DNA of 19,145 nucleotides from Zelonia costaricensis (lineage: Eukaryota > Euglenozoa > Kinetoplastea > Trypanosomatida > Trypanosomatidae): positions 1-19,145 of the forward strand of contig JASAOO010003048.1 in assembly GCA_030849075.1 (NCBI GenBank), read 5' to 3'. The position numbers were made by a program, and so were the translations under genes. Shown here one piece after another: positions 1 to 7,600 of the stretch (within the stretch, counting starts at the first letter, position 1; each line of letters opens with the position of its first letter). The notes beneath the pieces are model-generated. The model ran no database searches. It saw nothing but the letters and a program-made list of their open reading frames with translations, and was not told the DNA's origin.

Positions 1-485
1 GAGGGGACCTGAGCAAGGGGGAGGGAGGGGGGGGGGGGGTTGATGTTGTGTCTCTCCCTCACTGTCACTCTCTCAGCGCGCTTGTGTATAGGCGCGCGTA
101 TGTGCGAAGGCTGTGTGTGTGTTGTGTGTGTGTGTGTGTGTTGTGTGTGTGTGTGTGTGTGATGTGTGTGTGTGTGTGTTGTGTGTGTGTGTGTGTGTTG
201 TGTGCAGCTTCGCGCTTGGCACAAGGCGATGCTACGGCTACGCTGACTGCTGCGCAAACAAAAGCCGAAGAGAGTAGGAGGAGGGCGGGGGCGGGAGGAG
301 GCAGACGACGAAGGTAGAGTCGAAGATGTCCAGCGCACACGGTGGAGAGCGAGAACGGTCGGGGCCGCCATACGCCAAACAGTCAACCGAACGCACGCAG
401 CGTTGGTGTGTCTGTGTGTGGAGGGGACGCACACGACTGCGTGTCGCCCAGACTGTGCCTTCTTCAACTTTTTTTCTCATATATG
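1..485. other. Intergenic DNA beyond the U1-C-like gene
   Basis: I see no credible gene here. The open frames are translations of the (TG)n tract or frame shadows with poor codon use. For the minus-strand unit this is the 3' UTR and spacer after the U1-C-like stop codon. It contains a G run at about 28-39, the long TG tract at 112-204, and a G/A-rich stretch at about 270-310 that reads as a pyrimidine tract on the minus strand. That stretch could serve the next gene, which lies outside the window. Confidence 0.6.
112..204. repeat. Interrupted (TG)n microsatellite
   Basis: About 93 bases of TG dinucleotides are broken by single extra T or A bases into blocks of 16-22 bases. This is the longest dinucleotide tract in the window. 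It lies about 280 bases downstream of the U1-C-like stop in the direction of transcription. Confidence 0.95.
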
Positions 486-1121
486 TCACGACGGGGCCGA
501 AGGAGGCGCCATCGGCGCGGGGGAGAGCGTCTTGCCGCCGACCCGGATGTTCGGCGGCGCCGCCATCACGACGGCATGCGGGGCCTGGTACGGCGGCGGG
601 GGTGGGGGTGGGGGTGGGGGCAGGCTCCCGGGCACCGCGGCCGCACCTCCGCCCACGACGATGCCGGGTGCGATGTGCTGGGGCACGAGCGGGGTGGCGG
701 CCCCGGTGCCGGCGACGCGGTGCTGCTGGCGGTGCACCTCGCGGCAACGCGCCAGCTCGACGTTGCGGGTGATCTCGCCGACCCACACGCTCTCCACGTG
801 GGCGACGAGGTCGTAGTACGACTGCACGGCATCGAGGTGCCGCGCACTGCGCAGGTGCGTCATCCACGTCTTGTGCCGGCTCGAGATGAAGAGGTCGCAG
901 TAGTCGCAGTAGTAAAGCCGCTCGTCCTTCTCGTTGTGCCGGCGCTGGTACTGCTGCACCTTGCGGCGCTGCTCGGGCGTCTTGCGGGCCAGCCGGCGGC
1001 GCAGGCGAACGCGCTTCACCTCCGCCTCGGACGGCATCCCCGATGCGCCGTCGTCGCCGCCGTTGTGCATCGGCGTGCGGCTGCTGGCGTGCAGCCGCGG
1101 TTTGCTTGATGAGTTGTTCAT
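486..1121 (-). CDS. U1 snRNP protein C-like zinc-finger protein
   Basis: 211 aa from the ATG at 1121 to TGA at 486-488. Residues 71-103 are a U1-type C2H2 finger, YYCDYCDLFISSRHK followed by WMTHLRSARH: C72-X2-C75-X13-H89-X5-H95, then a DAVQSYY helix. This closely matches U1-C (metazoan C-X2-C-X14-H-X5-H, with YCDYCD and a ...YY end). U1-C stabilises U1 snRNP pairing with 5' splice sites in the nucleus. In trypanosomatids few genes have cis introns, so its substrate range should be narrow. Unusually, about 70 residues, strongly basic from residue 36 (KRVRLRRRLARK), precede the finger; in most U1-C proteins the finger is at the extreme N terminus. The C-terminal half is Pro/Ala-rich with ten consecutive prolines (168-177), like the proline-rich tail of U1-C. 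The frame is open upstream to 1355, but that part is low-complexity and lies beyond a good splice acceptor, so I chose M at 1121. Another U1-type finger protein is possible. Confidence 0.85.
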   Translation of the reverse strand: MNNSSSKPRLHASSRTPMHNGGDDGASGMPSEAEVKRVRLRRRLARKTPEQRRKVQQYQRRHNEKDERLYYCDYCDLFISSRHKTWMTHLRSARHLDAVQSYYDLVAHVESVWVGEITRNVELARCREVHRQQHRVAGTGAATPLVPQHIAPGIVVGGGAAAVPGSLPPPPPPPPPPYQAPHAVVMAAPPNIRVGGKTLSPAPMAPPSAPS

Positions 1122-1150
1122 GGGTACTGCAACGCCGCACTTCACGGTGG

Positions 1151-1213
1151 CTGTAGACGTGTGTGGCGGCCGCGTGCCACAGGAGGGGTGTGAACCGGGG
1201 AGGTGGAGGGGTG
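1151..1213 (-). promoter_or_regulatory. Candidate spliced-leader acceptor for the U1-C-like gene
   Basis: Read on minus, a C-rich tract (about 1213-1182, CACCCCTCCACCTCCCCGG then ACCCCTCC) is followed by the first CAG, with AG at 1152-1151. A 5' UTR of about 29 bases would remain before the ATG at 1121. Further pyrimidine blocks up to 1340 could support alternative acceptors. Confidence 0.45.
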
Positions 1214-1414
1214 GAACGCTGCTGTGATAGGGGGTGGGGGAGGGAAGCGTGGCGGTAGACAGCGTGCACACGAGGGTGGCGGTGGTGGAGGGAACAAGGT
1301 AGGAGGAGGGGGGGACGGGAGTGGCAGACATGCAGCGTGATGCCGACGGGGACAAGTTGGCGTGCGAGGCGTGCTGCTACGTCCATGAGTAGGGGCGATG
1401 TGACGTCCGCGTAA

Positions 1415-1436
1415 ACACACACACACACACACACAC
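1415..1436. repeat. (AC)11 microsatellite
   Basis: Eleven perfect AC units on plus (GT on the transcribed minus strand), in the spacer upstream of the U1-C-like gene. Confidence 0.95.
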
Positions 1437-1529
1437 GAGGCGGTGGCGGTCGCACAGTCGCACTCGAAGGATTCGCGCTTGCGCATGGGTTTCCTCTTCA
1501 TTCACTGCTGCAGCAGCAGTGCAGCACTG

Positions 1530-1530
<1 letters not shown>

Positions 1531-1560
<30 letters not shown>
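1531..1560. repeat. (AC)15 microsatellite
   Basis: Fifteen perfect AC units on plus, about 100 bases after the membrane-protein stop codon, so (GT)15 in its likely 3' UTR. Confidence 0.95.
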
Positions 1561-1562
<2 letters not shown>

Positions 1563-1656
1563 TGTTGCCACACCAAAGCGGCGAAGGGAGAAGGGGCACA
1601 GACACCAACACAGCGGCAGCACAACGCTACTGTCCACCTTCGCTTCCATCGCACGC

Positions 1657-2721
1657 TCAGTCGTGGGCACGCACGGCGACGATGCGCTGACTGAACAGCA
1701 GCATGCTGCGGCCGGACGGGTGGAAGACCGCCACGGCAGCGATCATTGCCACGAGCACGGCCACGGCACTGCAGAGGGTCACGGCGCGGTTGGGGTTGTA
1801 GGGGCGGTGCTCATTCCACACAAAGTGCAGCTCCACGCCCGCCTTCACCTCGTTCGAGTACTGCGCATTCACGGAGAAGGACGTCATCTTCTGCAGCTCG
1901 CCCTTCTGGTAGCCGAAGTAGAATGTGATACGCGAGAGGTACTGCACCTGCGCCGCCTCCGCGGCGGCAGCTTCGCCGGCCGCCCCCTCCTCGTCGCGGT
2001 GCCGCTCCGCCGCGGCCTCGGCCGCCTTCGCGGCGTGCGTGTCGAGCATCCAGCCGGCCAGCATGGCAGAGAGCAGGTTCGTGTAGCGGCGCCGCGCGGC
2101 GAGGGGCAGCCACGTGGACTCCTTCTGCAGCCCTCGACCCACGCTGAAGCGGAAGGCGACATCGCTCTGCTGCAGCCTCGCATCGCTCGCCAGACTCGCC
2201 CCCGCGATGCGCAGGGTCTGGTTCGACAGGAGCGTGACCGCCTTGTTGATGCCGAAGCGCGGGCAGTACGTGGGCGGCAGCGCGCGCACGAGCTGGTTCT
2301 TGTGCTTGCCGGTCGCGGCCCCCAGCGAGGGGATGTTCAGCTCGCCAGCCGGCAGCTCTTCGCGCACCGGCGCGGGTGACTGGTCATCCACCGCCTCCAC
2401 CACATCGCCCTCTGCGTCCACCTCAACAGGCTCCACCTCCACGGCGAGCGGTGCGGCGGTGCCGGCTCCGCCGAGGAAGGAGTACTGGATCTGGCGCTTG
2501 AGGCGTATGTACAGGGTGAGCGGCACCTGCTCGCCGAGGTGGGCCACCACGCTCGGGTTGCGCCGCTGTACGGTGCTCTGCTGTTGCTCAGTCATCGCCG
2601 CGGCGCGCGCTGGTGATGGTGCGCCGACGAGGAGGAGGACGAGCGCGGCGAGGAGAAGAGGAAGCAGCACCGCGGTGGCGGCACGGGGCTGCCCGCCACG
2701 AGGTGACATAACGGACGGCAT
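1657..2721 (-). CDS. Conserved-looking hypothetical type I membrane protein
   Basis: 354 aa from ATG at 2721 to TGA at 1657-1659. I do not recognise the family. Residues 14-40 form a typical signal peptide: Arg, then a Leu/Val-rich core AVLLPLLLAALVLLLV, then APSPARA with probable cleavage after ARA-40. A second hydrophobic segment at about 313-334 (AVTLCSAVAVLVAMIAAVAVF) is followed by a short basic tail, so the body is probably lumenal or extracellular with the C terminus in the cytosol. The lumenal part has an acidic stretch (94-113), one N-glycosylation sequon (NQT, 167-169) and an Ala/Glu-rich helical insert (about 229-258). An aromatic/charged block (261-309) precedes the membrane segment. 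M5 is an alternative start. The start at 2721 is supported by an excellent splice acceptor 14 bases upstream. A role in the ER or at the cell surface is inference from topology only. Confidence 0.8.
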   Translation of the reverse strand: MPSVMSPRGGQPRAATAVLLPLLLAALVLLLVGAPSPARAAAMTEQQQSTVQRRNPSVVAHLGEQVPLTLYIRLKRQIQYSFLGGAGTAAPLAVEVEPVEVDAEGDVVEAVDDQSPAPVREELPAGELNIPSLGAATGKHKNQLVRALPPTYCPRFGINKAVTLLSNQTLRIAGASLASDARLQQSDVAFRFSVGRGLQKESTWLPLAARRRYTNLLSAMLAGWMLDTHAAKAAEAAAERHRDEEGAAGEAAAAEAAQVQYLSRITFYFGYQKGELQKMTSFSVNAQYSNEVKAGVELHFVWNEHRPYNPNRAVTLCSAVAVLVAMIAAVAVFHPSGRSMLLFSQRIVAVRAHD

Positions 2722-2734
2722 CGCAGTTCCAGTG

Positions 2735-2760
2735 CTGGGGGGGGGGAGAAAAGGAAGGAC
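2735..2760 (-). promoter_or_regulatory. Strong spliced-leader acceptor for the membrane-protein gene
   Basis: On minus, an uninterrupted pyrimidine-rich tract of about 24 bases (TCCTTCCTTTTCT then ten Cs) runs directly into AG at 2736-2735. The ATG follows 13 bases later at 2721. This is the clearest acceptor in the window and sets the start codon. Confidence 0.75.
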
Positions 2761-2947
2761 TCCACCGTTTAGATGTGTGTGTGGAGGAGGAGGTGCTGTG
2801 ACCAGCGTGTGCACGCTGCCGCGCCAGGGTGACGGTGTGCGAGGGAGTCGTGAGAAGGGAGTTGGCGTGCAGTACTTCGACTGCGTCGTGCGGCAGGCGT
2901 GTGTTCGAACGGAGGAGGCGCGGGAGGGGGGGGGATGGGATGGGATG

Positions 2948-3090
2948 GGCGGCAGTTCTGAGGTGTGACGAAGGGGACAGGAGGGCCGACGCCGCACACC
3001 GGCACTCTCCGACTCGGCNGGCGGCAGTTCTGAGGTGTCACGAAGGGGACAGGAGGGCCGACGCCGCACACCGGCACTCTCCGACTCGGC
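2948..3090. repeat. 71-bp direct duplication flanking a single N
   Basis: Bases 2948-3018 recur at 3020-3090 with one mismatch (G at 2967, C at 3039) and are separated only by an N at 3019. The pattern fits two overlapping contig ends joined without merging, so one copy is probably artificial. A genuine tandem duplication cannot be excluded. Confidence 0.9.
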
Positions 3091-3235
3091 GGCTTCCCGC
3101 CGGGTGGTGAAGGGGGGGGGGAGAGGAGCCCGACCAGGGTGGATGTGGGTGGCCGAGCCACGACAGGGAGCGCGTGCTCGCTGGCGCGATGGCACTCCGT
3201 CGTCTGCATGTAACGGAGTACGGCCTTTTTGCTCA

Positions 3236-3259
3236 TGTGTGTGTGTGTGTGTGTGTGTG
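3236..3259. repeat. (TG)12 microsatellite
   Basis: Twelve perfect TG units on plus, (CA)12 on the transcribed strand, starting about 55 bases after the stop codon of the DUF1279-like gene. Confidence 0.95.
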
Positions 3260-3314
3260 ATGCAGCGTGGGTTGCCACTGTTGTGTAGCCGCGTCGCGGA
3301 CCCCGCAGCCCTCG

Positions 3315-4070
3315 CTAGAAGGGCCGCGGGGGCGTGCGCGTGGCCTTGGCAGAGGAGCCGACGCGCGCGTACGACGCACGACGCACCCCACCGTGCGCCG
3401 CCCGGGCCTGCGTTTCTGCAGTGGCGGAGGGGGCAGCCGGAGCGGCTGCGGATGCGGAGGCCTCTGCTGCTGCGCCCCTCGCTGGTGGCGCGCCGCGGAG
3501 CCGGTAGAAGGCGCTCTTCGCAGGCGCAAACGTGCAGACGAGCACCAGGACCTGCACGGGCAGCAGACCGCTGGCGATGTTGTGACCCGTGTGCAGGGCT
3601 GTGAGTTTCGCTGGCTTGAGGGCGAAGGGCCCGACGTGCACCGGCTCCGTGTACACGCCTCCCTCCACATCGACCCAGCTCAGAAACGGGTAGTGATAGG
3701 CCGCGAGGGCATCGTACACGCCCTGCGCGGTGATCACGTCGGCGTACAGCAGCGACCCAAAGATGACGGACAGACCCACTTCGAGCGTCAGCTGATACGT
3801 CGCGATGGCGAAGAGGTTGTCGGAGAGCCAGCGCACCGGCTTGTACTTCATGTACTTGGCGCTGGGCTGCCAGACCGGCACGTTGAAGTTGGGCTTCACC
3901 TGGAACGGCGTGGCGTCCACCGTGCCTGCGCGGAAGCCCTTGGTGGAGGAGGCGGAGGTGGTGGAGGCCTTGCAGCGGCGCTGCACCGACGCCGCCCAGC
4001 GACCCCACGAGTGGGTGGACAGCCCCACCCCGGCCCCGAATGTGCGCCTTGCCGCGGTTCGATGCCACAT
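3315..4070 (-). CDS. DUF1279/FAM210-like mitochondrial membrane protein
   Basis: 251 aa from ATG at 4070 to TAG at 3315-3317. The first 50 residues are rich in Arg, Ser, Ala and Thr with no acidic residue (MWHRTAARRTFGAG...), as expected of a mitochondrial presequence. Two hydrophobic segments follow. Segment 1, about 84-116, has the form NLFAIATYQLTLEVGLSVIF then LLYADVITAQGV. Segment 2, about 155-191, is LTALHTGHNIASGLLPVQVL then a short run to APAKSAFYRLR. The pattern resembles DUF1279 (FAM210): a helix ending in LY-x-D/S-x-G-VD, then A-x-x-x-K-x-x-x-P-x-R-x-P-x-T-x-x-x-x-P. The diagnostic Lys and Arg are not conserved here, so this is a tentative structural match. The Ala-rich basic C terminus (192-251) looks disordered. 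The start at 4070 is favoured over the open upstream frame because of the presequence and an acceptor 14 bases before it. Confidence 0.75.
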   Translation of the reverse strand: MWHRTAARRTFGAGVGLSTHSWGRWAASVQRRCKASTTSASSTKGFRAGTVDATPFQVKPNFNVPVWQPSAKYMKYKPVRWLSDNLFAIATYQLTLEVGLSVIFGSLLYADVITAQGVYDALAAYHYPFLSWVDVEGGVYTEPVHVGPFALKPAKLTALHTGHNIASGLLPVQVLVLVCTFAPAKSAFYRLRGAPPARGAAAEASASAAAPAAPSATAETQARAAHGGVRRASYARVGSSAKATRTPPRPF

Positions 4071-4082
4071 CTCTGCCTCGCG

Positions 4083-4140
4083 CTGTGCGTAGTGGGATGG
4101 GGGGCGCGTGCGAGTGGGCGGAGAAAGAGGGAGAGCCGGG
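4083..4140 (-). promoter_or_regulatory. Candidate spliced-leader acceptor for the DUF1279-like gene
   Basis: On minus, a pyrimidine-rich stretch (CTCTCCCTCTTTCTCCGCCC, later CGCCCCCCATCCCAC) leads to the first CAG, with AG at 4084-4083. A 12-base 5' UTR would remain before the ATG at 4070. Confidence 0.6.
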
Positions 4141-4516
4141 GAGCGGGGGCAGCAGTGGTGGCACAACCGGCTTGAGCTGCTACAGCCGGCGTGTATCTGT
4201 GTGTGTGCCTGTGTGTGTGTGCTAAGTGCGCACACGAGTGGACGTCACGTCGCTGGCGCGAAGGTGGCACAGGCCGGGAAGAGGGAGAGGGAAGGCGGTT
4301 TGGGGTGCGGGAAAAGATGACGCTCCCGTAGCACGGCGGGGGGGGGGGCACGCAGTCTACCGCGATATTGCACGTGTTCGAGGCGAGCTCAGCGCTTGGG
4401 TGCGCGTGCGCGTGCGCGCGGCGTGTCTGCTGCGGGGGCGCGTGTCGTGTCGCTGGCTGATACTCCTCATCCCACAACGGCCGCTGCGACGGTGGGGTGT
4501 CCAACTTCACTCGATC

Positions 4517-4536
4517 TGTGTGTGTGTGTGTGTGTG
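4517..4536. repeat. (TG)10 microsatellite
   Basis: Ten perfect TG units on plus, (CA)10 on the transcribed strand, about 125 bases after the MEX67-like stop. Confidence 0.95.
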
Positions 4537-4568
4537 GGGGGTGTTCAGCGCCAGGCTGACTTAGTCGG

Positions 4569-4583
4569 TTAACAAGCTGTTAA
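4569..4583. repeat. Short inverted repeat in an AT-rich patch
   Basis: TTAACA-AGC-TGTTAA is a perfect 6-bp stem with a 3-base loop, inside one of the few AT-rich patches of the window (about 4556-4600). It lies about 80 bases after the MEX67-like stop. On minus, the flanking TTCTCTTTCCC...ATTAACAG also reads like a splice acceptor with AG at 4578-4577. Confidence 0.6.
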
Positions 4584-4660
4584 TAATAAGGGAAAGAGAA
4601 CGTGTGGAGGGGGGGGCACGAAAGGGGATCGGGGCACCGAGCACGCACCTCACCCTCTTC

Positions 4661-7600
4661 TTACTTGAAGGCGAGAGTGTAGCACTCGTTGGTCACCGAC
4701 GTCACGTCATGCAGGAGCGACAGAGGGACGACGTGCCGCGCCGCCGCCCACGCGAGCACGTCGGCGGCGTTCGCGTCAGCCGCGGCGGATGGGGTTGCTG
4801 CCGTGCTCGGCGCCGCCGCCGTCGCGCCGTCGAGCACGGAGAAGACGACGTACTGGCGGAGCGCGGACACCGGCGAGGCCACGCGCCGGTGCGCATCGAA
4901 GAGCCGCGACAGCGGTGCGTGTGCGGCACGCGCACAGGCCAGCTGTGCCCCATCCGCCTCCGCCTCCTTGCCCGGCTGCGTGTTCTGCGCGTCCGCCGCC
5001 GTCGGCCCCAACACGCCGAGCACCAACGCCTGCAGGGCCGCGTACTCGGAGGCAGGACTGGTGCAGCGCTCCATGACATCGCGCACGAACGCGGCGCCGT
5101 CACGGCACGCCTCCAGCCCGAACTCCACGACGAGCCGTGCCAGCCGCGGCGGCGTGTTGGCCACGTACACGGCGGGCATCAGCGCGGTGGCCGCCGTGGG
5201 CGCGGCGGCTGCGGCGGGGAGCAGGAACACCTGGTCGTTCATAAGGACGTAGGGCGGGCTGCGGAGCCGCTCCCACTCGCGATTCTGCGCCGGGAGCACC
5301 TTCTTCGTGAGCGTGAGCACCCGCGTGTACGCGGCCCGCAGACACTCCGAACCCTTCATGCTCGGCAGCCGCCACGTCATGACACCGTGTAGAGTGACGA
5401 TGTGCTGCTGCTGCGGTGCGGTGCGCCGGGCCAGGGCACCAAAGCGCGCACCAGCACCGTCGGCAGCGGCCGCGGTGGCGCCGGAGGCGGACGCAGGGCC
5501 CGTCTTGCGGCGCTTGCCCTTCGCAGCTGCGTCCGATTGCCTCTGCGCCGGCGTGACGGCCACGACGTCGGGCACGCACGCGGCGGACACGACGGCGCTG
5601 CTGAGGTGGTGTTGCACGTCCATGCGGTCGGGATAGATGGTGTACTGGTACGCCATGTAGCAGTTCTCGGCACCACGGCCGTACCGCTGCAGCGCCGGCC
5701 GCCCCGCGAGGAGGTTGCGCGAGCTGCTCTTCATGGCCACGTCGAACACCCGCGCATCGCGCACGTCGACAGCGCTGAGTCGCATGCCGGCGTAGCTCGT
5801 CTCCAGCTCCACGCTGCGCGCATCCCGCATCGTGGCGGTGTCGAAAAACTTCAGTCCAGGCGCCATGGCCACGCTGAAGGCCGCGGCGGGGTGCAGGTAG
5901 CGGTGGGGAAAGTTGTCCTCGTTCAGCTCCTCCTCCGGCGGCGCGGGGCGGCCGGCATCGCGCCAGCTCTCCAGCTCGCGCGCCGTGTGCGGGACGCGGC
6001 GGGTCTCCCAGATGTACAGCAGCCGCGCTACGCAGTCTAGCACCGCCTCCTGCGCCTGCTGCTCCGGCGAGCCGTCCGCGGCCGACCAGCGCGTGCACGA
6101 GGCCGGCCACGGCTTGGGCAGCTGCAGCGGCGGCCGCCGGATCGGCTCCCCATCGAGCGAGGTGAGCTGGGGCAGCGAGGTGCGGACCTGCTCCTGGTAC
6201 TCGGGCTTGCGAGTGATGGGGTTGCTGCGGAGGGAGAGGCGGAGCAGGCGCTGGGCGTAGTGGGCCCGCAGCACGAGCAAGAAGCGCAGCGACCACAGCC
6301 GATTCTCAGAGAGGTCGAGCGCGTACAGGAAGTGCTCCAGGTGCCGCTTGCGCAGCGACTCGACGAGGCCGTCGGCTGAGGTGATGAGGCAGTGCTTCAT
6401 CGTGAGGCCGTGCAGGCGTACGTGCTGATGCCGGAAGAGGGCCGAGACGTGCGCGGCGTCCTCGCTGATGCCGGCCTCCCCGCGCAGCTGCGCTTCGCGG
6501 TGGTACGCCTGCAGCGTCCACTCCAGCGCCTCCACAACTTCATCGGCACGCGATGTTGTGCTGAGGTCAAGCTCCTTCTCTGTGATGGCCTGGCGGCCTG
6601 GAAAGAGCAGATGCGCGAAGCTCACCGGTGCGGGGGCGTCGTTGTGGTGGTGACTGGGCGAGGCTGCCGCTGCGCTGCGCGCTGCCCTAGCACTGCGCCG
6701 CAGCTGCTTGCCGGTGAAGTACGTGAGTGTGCGCGCCAGCACGATGCCGCTGGACGGGTGCGTGCTCATGTGCGCCACGAGCTGCGGCAGGGCGCTGAGA
6801 TCGACGAGGCCGAGCTCCGGTCGGAAGGCCACGCGCGTCACGACTCGCTGCGCCTCCGTCTCCACGAGCTCCTCGAAGGCAGCGGAGCGGAGGTACGCCT
6901 CCAGTGCGTCCTCTCCCTCCCCCTCGTCAGCCGCCACCCTGCCGCTGCTGCTGCGGTGCTCCGGTGAGGTCGCAAGCCTCGGGAGCTGCGCAGGCAGCCC
7001 TGCATCTGCCGCCGCTGCCATCACTGCGGGCGGTGGAGGCCCTGCACGACCGGTGGCCTGGTACTGCGCCGTGACGTACTTCTCCAGCGTCAACCGCACA
7101 TCCGCGACGAGCCCCTGCACCACGCGGAAGCGGCGCTGCCACAGTAGACACACCACGCACCGCTGCAGCGGCGTCAGCGAGGCGAAGATGCGGTGCCGCT
7201 CCGCCGTCCACTCCCGGGATTCCTCTTCCTCACTCTCGTCCGCGGAGGCGCTCGAGCTTGCCTCGGCGTCGGCGTCGGGGGAAGCCACGGGGGTGGTGGC
7301 GCTGCTGCAGCTCGCCGGCGCAGTCGCACTGCGCAGCGCGGCCGTGGTTTCGCTCCTGTGCTGCTGCTGCAGCTGCGCCTCCGCCGTGTCCGTGGCGCTG
7401 CGGCTGCGCTTCAGCGCCTGCTGGACGTCGCCGCGGTGGGAGAAGGGGCACGGCCGCACCTTCAGCTCCACAAGCCGCTCCGCCACGGCGGCGTCCAGGC
7501 TCCAGTTGAGGTACGCGGGCTCCCGCTTCAGCTCCTCCACGAGTTTGCCGATCACCTCCGTCCGCTTCGCCGGGTCTGCGGAGAAGCCGCCGTGCGTGAG

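Larger units (their letters stand above)
1122..1656. other. Intergenic spacer, U1-C-like to membrane-protein gene
   Basis: There is no supportable gene. It contains the acceptor region of the U1-C-like gene (about 1151-1350, G/A-rich on plus and so pyrimidine-rich on minus), two (AC)n tracts at 1415-1436 and 1531-1560, and a short CTG/CAG cluster near 1505-1525. Confidence 0.6.
2722..3314. other. Intergenic spacer with assembly gap
   Basis: There is no supportable gene. It holds the acceptor at 2735-2760, a 71-bp duplication around an N at 3019, G runs near 3110-3121 and a (TG)12 tract. The open frames crossing it are low-complexity. Confidence 0.6.
4071..4660. other. Intergenic spacer, MEX67-like to DUF1279-like
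   Basis: There is no supportable gene. It contains the proximal acceptor (4083-4140), mixed TG tracts (about 4195-4222 and 4517-4536), an alternating purine-pyrimidine GC stretch (4401-4420, potential Z-DNA), a G run near 4337-4347 and an AT-rich patch with an inverted repeat (4556-4600). Confidence 0.6.

Noticed and set aside
112..204. Telomeric or CRISPR-like repeat array
   Set aside because: The units are TG dinucleotides, not TTAGGG, and there are no spaced repeats with unique spacers; the genome is eukaryotic.
1122..1355. N-terminal extension of the U1-C-like frame to 289 residues
   Set aside because: It is low-complexity Ser/Thr/Pro, lies beyond a good splice acceptor and lacks trypanosomatid coding bias.
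2722..4164. Continuous minus-strand frame joining the membrane protein to upstream sequence (835 residues)
   Set aside because: It crosses the N gap, His/Thr repeats and the DUF1279-like gene in another frame. It is an open frame by chance in GC-rich DNA.
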